A DNA stretch of 19,250 nt. It comes from CAYLZN01 sp964387935 (GTDB lineage: Bacteria > Acidobacteriota > Vicinamibacteria > Vicinamibacterales > JAFNAJ01). Position 1 is the stretch's first letter. The number at the start of each line of letters is the position of its first letter. Location: NCBI GenBank assembly GCA_964387935.1, contig CAYLZN010000080.1, forward strand, positions 1-19,250, given 5' to 3'. The notes below the pieces were generated by a model that was not told the origin of the DNA, ran no database searches, and saw only the letters and a list, made by a program, of their open reading frames with translations. Below are positions 14,504-19,250 of this stretch, in pieces. The position numbers and the translations under genes were made by a program.

Positions 14504-15861
14504 CCCCACACGGCCATCACCGCCACGGCCTTCGAGACGTCCTGCGGGTCGATCCGGTCCACGGTGTCTGCGGGCGTGTGGTGAATCATGAAGTACTTGC
14601 CGGGGTCGCCGCTGACCGCGCCGCCGGCAAGGTCGCCGGCCTGCACGCTCGGCCCGATGTCCGCGCCGCCGCCTCCGGGTTCGACCCTGATACCGAGCCC
14701 TCCGAGCAGCGTCGCGATGTCGCGCAGCCGCACGCGCGCCCTGTCGCTCCCTGACACGCCGACGCTGAGTGGCGGGAACACCCCGAGGTCGGCTTCGACC
14801 ATGAGCACGTGCCGCGCGAGCGCGTCGCGATGGCGATCCCGATACGCGAGGCCGCCGCGGAGGCCGTTTTCTTCGTTGCTGAACAGCACCACCCGCACGG
14901 TGCGCCTCGGTCTCAGGCCGAGGGCCTTCATCAGGCGCGCGGCCTCCCAGGCCACCACGCAGCCGACCGCATCGTCACTCGCCCCCGTGCCCACGTCCCA
15001 CGAGTCGAAGTGGCCGCCGAGGACAACGACCTCCTCGGGCCGCTCGCGTCCGCGGATCTCCGCCACGACGTTGGCCGAGTCCGCGTCCGGCTCCATGCGG
15101 GCTTCCATCGACAGCCGGAGCACGATGGGCTCACCCCGCTGCTGGAGGCGAGCGAGCGCCGCCGAATCCTCCGCGGTGATGGCGGCGGCCGGAATGCGCG
15201 GGGCGTCATCTGCGTAGTTCACACCGCCCGTGTGGGGCGTGCGGAGACCCACGGGCCCGACGGATCGCACTAGCGCCGCCACCGCACCCAGCCGGGCGGC
15301 GCGCGACGCGCCGACGCCGCGGTACTGCACGGTTTCACCGTAGGTCGTGAACGGCACGTCGAACACGACGATGCGTCCGCGGATGTCCGCGGCCCTGGCC
15401 TCGAGTTCTGCGAAGTTCGAGACCACGACCGCCTCGGCCTCGAGGCCATTCGACGAGGTGCTCACACTGCCGCCGAGGCCGAGCATCACGAGCGGTCGCG
15501 GGAACGGCTTCACCACCGACAGCGACTCCCGCCCCCGGACCCACTTCGGGACCTTCACGGGTTCCAGACGGACCTCGTCGAAGCCGTCCTGGCGCATGCG
15601 GGCGGCCGCCCAGGTGATGGCCGCCTCCAGCGCCGGTGAGCCGCTGAGCCGTGGCCCGAACGTGTCGGTGACCTCGGCCACGCGATGCCAGGCCGCGTGA
15701 TCCGCGAACGCGGCGCCGATCAGACGCGACGCGGCCTCGCGGTACGGATCCAGCCAGGCCGGAACCGCGGTCCGTGACGTCACGGCCTGGGCCCCGAGTA
15801 CGGCGCTGGCGAGCACGACGAGCAGTGGTGCGGCGGTGAAGAGCGTCTGAGCCTTGAGCAT
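14458..15861 (-). CDS. M28 family metallopeptidase (carboxypeptidase Q-like), exported
   Basis: A 467-residue zinc aminopeptidase or carboxypeptidase. Residues 1-26 are a signal peptide, and about 125-250 fit an inserted PA domain. The di-zinc ligands of family M28 are present: His284 and Asp296 (GGHFDSWDVGTGASDDA), the Glu pair 330-331 in NEENG, Asp358 in VEADLG, and His428 in IHHTPADT. The enzyme should be active on peptides in the periplasm or outside the cell. It lies 28 bases downstream of rsgA on the same strand, so it is probably co-transcribed. Its 3' end overlaps the PEGA gene by 46 bases. Confidence 0.92.
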   Translation of the reverse strand: MLKAQTLFTAAPLLVVLASAVLGAQAVTSRTAVPAWLDPYREAASRLIGAAFADHAAWHRVAEVTDTFGPRLSGSPALEAAITWAAARMRQDGFDEVRLEPVKVPKWVRGRESLSVVKPFPRPLVMLGLGGSVSTSSNGLEAEAVVVSNFAELEARAADIRGRIVVFDVPFTTYGETVQYRGVGASRAARLGAVAALVRSVGPVGLRTPHTGGVNYADDAPRIPAAAITAEDSAALARLQQRGEPIVLRLSMEARMEPDADSANVVAEIRGRERPEEVVVLGGHFDSWDVGTGASDDAVGCVVAWEAARLMKALGLRPRRTVRVVLFSNEENGLRGGLAYRDRHRDALARHVLMVEADLGVFPPLSVGVSGSDRARVRLRDIATLLGGLGIRVEPGGGGADIGPSVQAGDLAGGAVSGDPGKYFMIHHTPADTVDRIDPQDVSKAVAVMAVWGYLAAEMPERFGDPR

Positions 15862-15889
15862 GGGAACACGTCGTCTCCGGGATGTGGCG

Positions 15890-16966
15890 TCACTCGCGGG
15901 GCTTGTGCAGCCGCTGGGCGCGATGGATGACGCGGTCCTTGCGTTTCTCCTCGGCCAGCTGGCGCTCGTCCTGCCTGACGGCCAGGTGGTCCAGCTCCCG
16001 CTGGAGCTGGAGGTAGTTCTCGAGCCGGTCGCGTGGAATCGCGCCCGCTTCCACGGCGACCTTCACGGCGCACCGGGGCTCGGTGTCGTGCCGGCAATCG
16101 CGGAAGTGGCAGCCGGCGCCGGCCTGGCGGATGTCGTCGAACGTGTCGTGCATGGCCTCGCCGACGCTCCAGAGCTGCAGCTCGCGCATGCCCGGCGTGT
16201 CGATCAGCAGGCCGCCACAAGGCAACACGACCAGTTCGCGATGCGACGTCGTGTGACGTCCGCGGCTGTCCTTTTCGCGGACCTCCCGCGTGCGCTGACG
16301 CTCGAAGCCTGCGAGTCGGTTGATGAGCGTGGACTTGCCGACGCCCGACGATCCGAGGAGCGCCGCCGTTCGCCCCGGCCCGATGTAGCCGAGGAGGTTG
16401 TCGAGTCCTTCGCCCGTGCGGCAGCTCACCGGGTGCACCGCGACGCCCGGCGCCACCCGCGACACCTCGTCCCGCCGGCCGGCCACGTCCTCGCAAAGGT
16501 CCGCCTTGTTCAAGACGACGACCGGCGTCGCCCCGCCTTCCCAGGTGGTGACGAGATAGCGTTCGATCCGTCGCAGGTTGAAGTCGCGGTCGAGACCCGC
16601 CACGAGGAAGACGACGTCCACGTTGGCGGCGACGACCTGGGCCTCGGTTTCGTGGCCGGCGACCTTGCGGGTGAACCGCGAGCGGCGTGGTAGGACCGCC
16701 ACGATGCGGGCACGGCTTCCGCTCGCGCGACGTTCGAGCGCCACCCAGTCGCCGACCGCAGGGTAGTCGGCTCGCGTGGCGGCCGTATGGCGGAATCGCC
16801 CCGAGACGGTCGCGTGCGGCTCGTCGTGGCCCGTCGTGACGCGGTAGATGTGCTGGTGCTCGAGAATGACGCGCCCGGGCTCGAACCCCTCGGCCGCATG
16901 TGGGGCGAAGGCCTCCTCGACGCGGGCGTCCCAGCCAAGGGCTGTGAGGTCTCGAGGGGTCGTCAT
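15890..16966 (-). CDS. rsgA: Ribosome small-subunit-dependent GTPase A
   Basis: A 358-residue circularly permuted GTPase that acts late in 30S subunit maturation. An N-terminal OB-fold domain (about 30-110) comes first. The G motifs then appear in permuted order: G4 NKAD (153-156), G5-like SCRTGEG (181-187), G1 GSSGVGKST (205-213), G3 DTPG (256-259). The C-terminal zinc site has Cys286, Cys291, His293 and Cys299 (CHFRDCRHDTEPRC). A charged helix ends the protein. The ATG at 16966 has no good Shine-Dalgarno sequence. The divergent kinase gene starts 186 bases away. Confidence 0.96.
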   Translation of the reverse strand: MTTPRDLTALGWDARVEEAFAPHAAEGFEPGRVILEHQHIYRVTTGHDEPHATVSGRFRHTAATRADYPAVGDWVALERRASGSRARIVAVLPRRSRFTRKVAGHETEAQVVAANVDVVFLVAGLDRDFNLRRIERYLVTTWEGGATPVVVLNKADLCEDVAGRRDEVSRVAPGVAVHPVSCRTGEGLDNLLGYIGPGRTAALLGSSGVGKSTLINRLAGFERQRTREVREKDSRGRHTTSHRELVVLPCGGLLIDTPGMRELQLWSVGEAMHDTFDDIRQAGAGCHFRDCRHDTEPRCAVKVAVEAGAIPRDRLENYLQLQRELDHLAVRQDERQLAEEKRKDRVIHRAQRLHKPRE

Positions 16967-17013
16967 CCGGAAGTGAGGGCGTTCATCGCGGGAGGTTCAT
17001 CGGCCCCTCGCGA

Positions 17014-17043
17014 AGTATCGGTCGAAGGCCCGGTGTGGGGCAA
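17014..17043 (-). promoter_or_regulatory. Candidate rsgA promoter
   Basis: On the minus strand TTGCCC (17043-17038) and GATACT (17019-17014) are separated by 18 bases, each with 4 of 6 matches to sigma70 consensus, about 47 bases before the rsgA ATG. Confidence 0.35.
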
Positions 17044-17077
17044 GTCGTCCTGCCGCGCGAGGTCGGGGTCGCCCGCG

Positions 17078-17106
17078 TTGTGACGGATCGGCCGGAGGAG
17101 TAAGCT
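17078..17106 (+). promoter_or_regulatory. Candidate kinase-gene promoter
   Basis: TTGTGA (17078-17083) and TAAGCT (17101-17106) with a 17-base spacer; the -10 is weak. Transcription would begin near 17113, inside the palindrome at 17110-17127. Confidence 0.3.
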
Positions 17107-17109
17107 GAC

Positions 17110-17127
17110 CTTCGGGGTGCCCCGAAG
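17110..17127. repeat. Palindrome in the kinase leader (possible operator or 5' hairpin)
   Basis: CTTCGGGGTGCCCCGAAG has 8-base perfect arms around TG (7 bp with a tetraloop if folded as RNA). It lies 12 bases before the Shine-Dalgarno GGAGG (17140-17144) of the kinase gene and overlaps the predicted transcription start. It could be a repressor site or a structured mRNA 5' end. Confidence 0.5.
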
Positions 17128-17152
17128 AGGGCAGCACCCGGAGGCATCCGGC

Positions 17153-18648
<1,496 letters not shown>

Positions 18649-18652
<4 letters not shown>

Positions 18653-19250
18653 ACGGGACCCTCACGGGATTGTCATTGCTGAGCGCGATGATCACGCCCG
18701 CCGTGCTCATCTCTGCGTGCGGCACGCTCGTGTTCTCGACCTCCACGCGCCTGGCGCGGGTCGTCGATCGCGTGCGTCAGCTCAGTGCCGAGGCGGCGGA
18801 GCTGGCCACGGCGCACGAGAGCGAGCTCACGCAGGAGCGCGTGCGCCAGTGGAGGTGCAGCTCGGGCTCTACGCGCGACGAAGCCGGCTCGTTCAAGGCG
18901 CGCTGACGGCGTACTACGTGTCACTCGGCCTGTTTGTGGCGGCCACGGTGGCGATTGGTCTCACGGCGTTCGTGTCGCACGTTGCCTGGGTGCCCAGCAC
19001 GCTGGGTGTGCTGGGGACGCTCGTGCTGTTTGCCGGCAGCGTGATGCTCATCAGCGAAACGCGCCTGGCGGTCGTCTCGCTCGAGCACGAGATGGAGACG
19101 ACCATCCGGCTGTTCGATCGCACGCTCGGCCGGCGTGCCCGCGGAGGGGCGCCGCCGGGGGGCGGCGCGGGCGAGCGCGCGCGGGCCGGGCTGTACGCGA
19201 CCGCGAGCGGGACGGCCGTGGCGGGCGTGCTCATCTGGGTCGGATTCGCG
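18649..19250 (+). CDS. DUF2721-family membrane protein, frameshifted and 3' partial
   Basis: It begins at the ATG overlapping the kinase stop. The first part (LSAMITPAVLISACGTLVFSTSTRLARVVDRVRQLSAEA) is typical of DUF2721: a membrane helix followed by a cytosolic amphipathic helix. As assembled, this frame stops at 18906. The homologous continuation is in another frame from about 18849 (QLGLYARRSRLVQGALTAYY, then two further membrane helices and LISETRLAV) and stays open to the window end. One extra G after the CAG codon at 18847-18849 would join the halves. This is either a one-base assembly deletion or a real frameshift mutation. The family has no known function. Confidence 0.8.

Overview
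This is a high-GC, gene-dense bacterial window, probably from Acidobacteriota and possibly the Vicinamibacteria. The pointers are GC-rich third codon positions, a Ser/Thr kinase with the short N-terminal leader typical of acidobacterial kinases (a start resembling MTAERWRRI followed by an acidic helix), a PEGA-repeat protein, and a CusF-SCO1 fusion. Two runs of exactly 10 N, both inside the aconitase gene, look like scaffold joins, so this is probably a draft or metagenome-derived contig. No rRNA, tRNA, CRISPR array or insertion sequence was found. Taxonomy is inference from gene style only.

Layout, left to right. A 5'-truncated cyclopropane-fatty-acid-synthase-family methyltransferase (1-1064) converges on an endonuclease/exonuclease/phosphatase-fold gene (1066-1791). 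That gene diverges from a small zinc-ribbon gene (1860-2162), which meets a papain/transglutaminase-like gene (2159-2839, minus) at a shared CTAG. The latter is translationally coupled (TGATG) to an upstream CusF-SCO1 copper lipoprotein (2839-3714, minus). Next come an RRM RNA-binding protein (3846-4160), a DUF72/YecE protein (4227-4937), a YheT-type hydrolase on the minus strand (4906-5940), and a plus-strand run: FAH-family hydrolase (5961-6920), aconitase acnA (6963-9727), queG (9785-10729), YqgE/AlgH (10764-11327), a tetraheme cytochrome c (11558-12121) and a pseudokinase-TM-PEGA protein (12212-14503). An M28 aminopeptidase and rsgA lie on the minus strand (14458-16966). A membrane Ser/Thr kinase (17153-18652) overlaps by ATGA a DUF2721 membrane gene that is frameshifted and runs off the window.

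Most genes are housekeeping: TCA cycle (acnA), queuosine synthesis (queG), 30S maturation (rsgA) and lipid modification. The genes with an envelope or accessory flavour are the CusF-SCO1 lipoprotein with its coupled papain-fold partner, the periplasmic cytochrome next to the pseudokinase-PEGA protein, and the kinase/DUF2721 pair.

The most coherent non-gene signal is in the promoters. Three of the four divergent gene pairs carry a short AT-rich, near-symmetric -10-like element in the intergenic gap. Genes with such an element 6-7 nt before the start codon lack a Shine-Dalgarno sequence (candidate leaderless mRNAs), while most other genes have GGAGG/GAGAGG-type sites. I saw no clearly new defence or mobile system; the best candidates for new biology are the pseudokinase-PEGA protein and the coupled kinase/DUF2721 pair.
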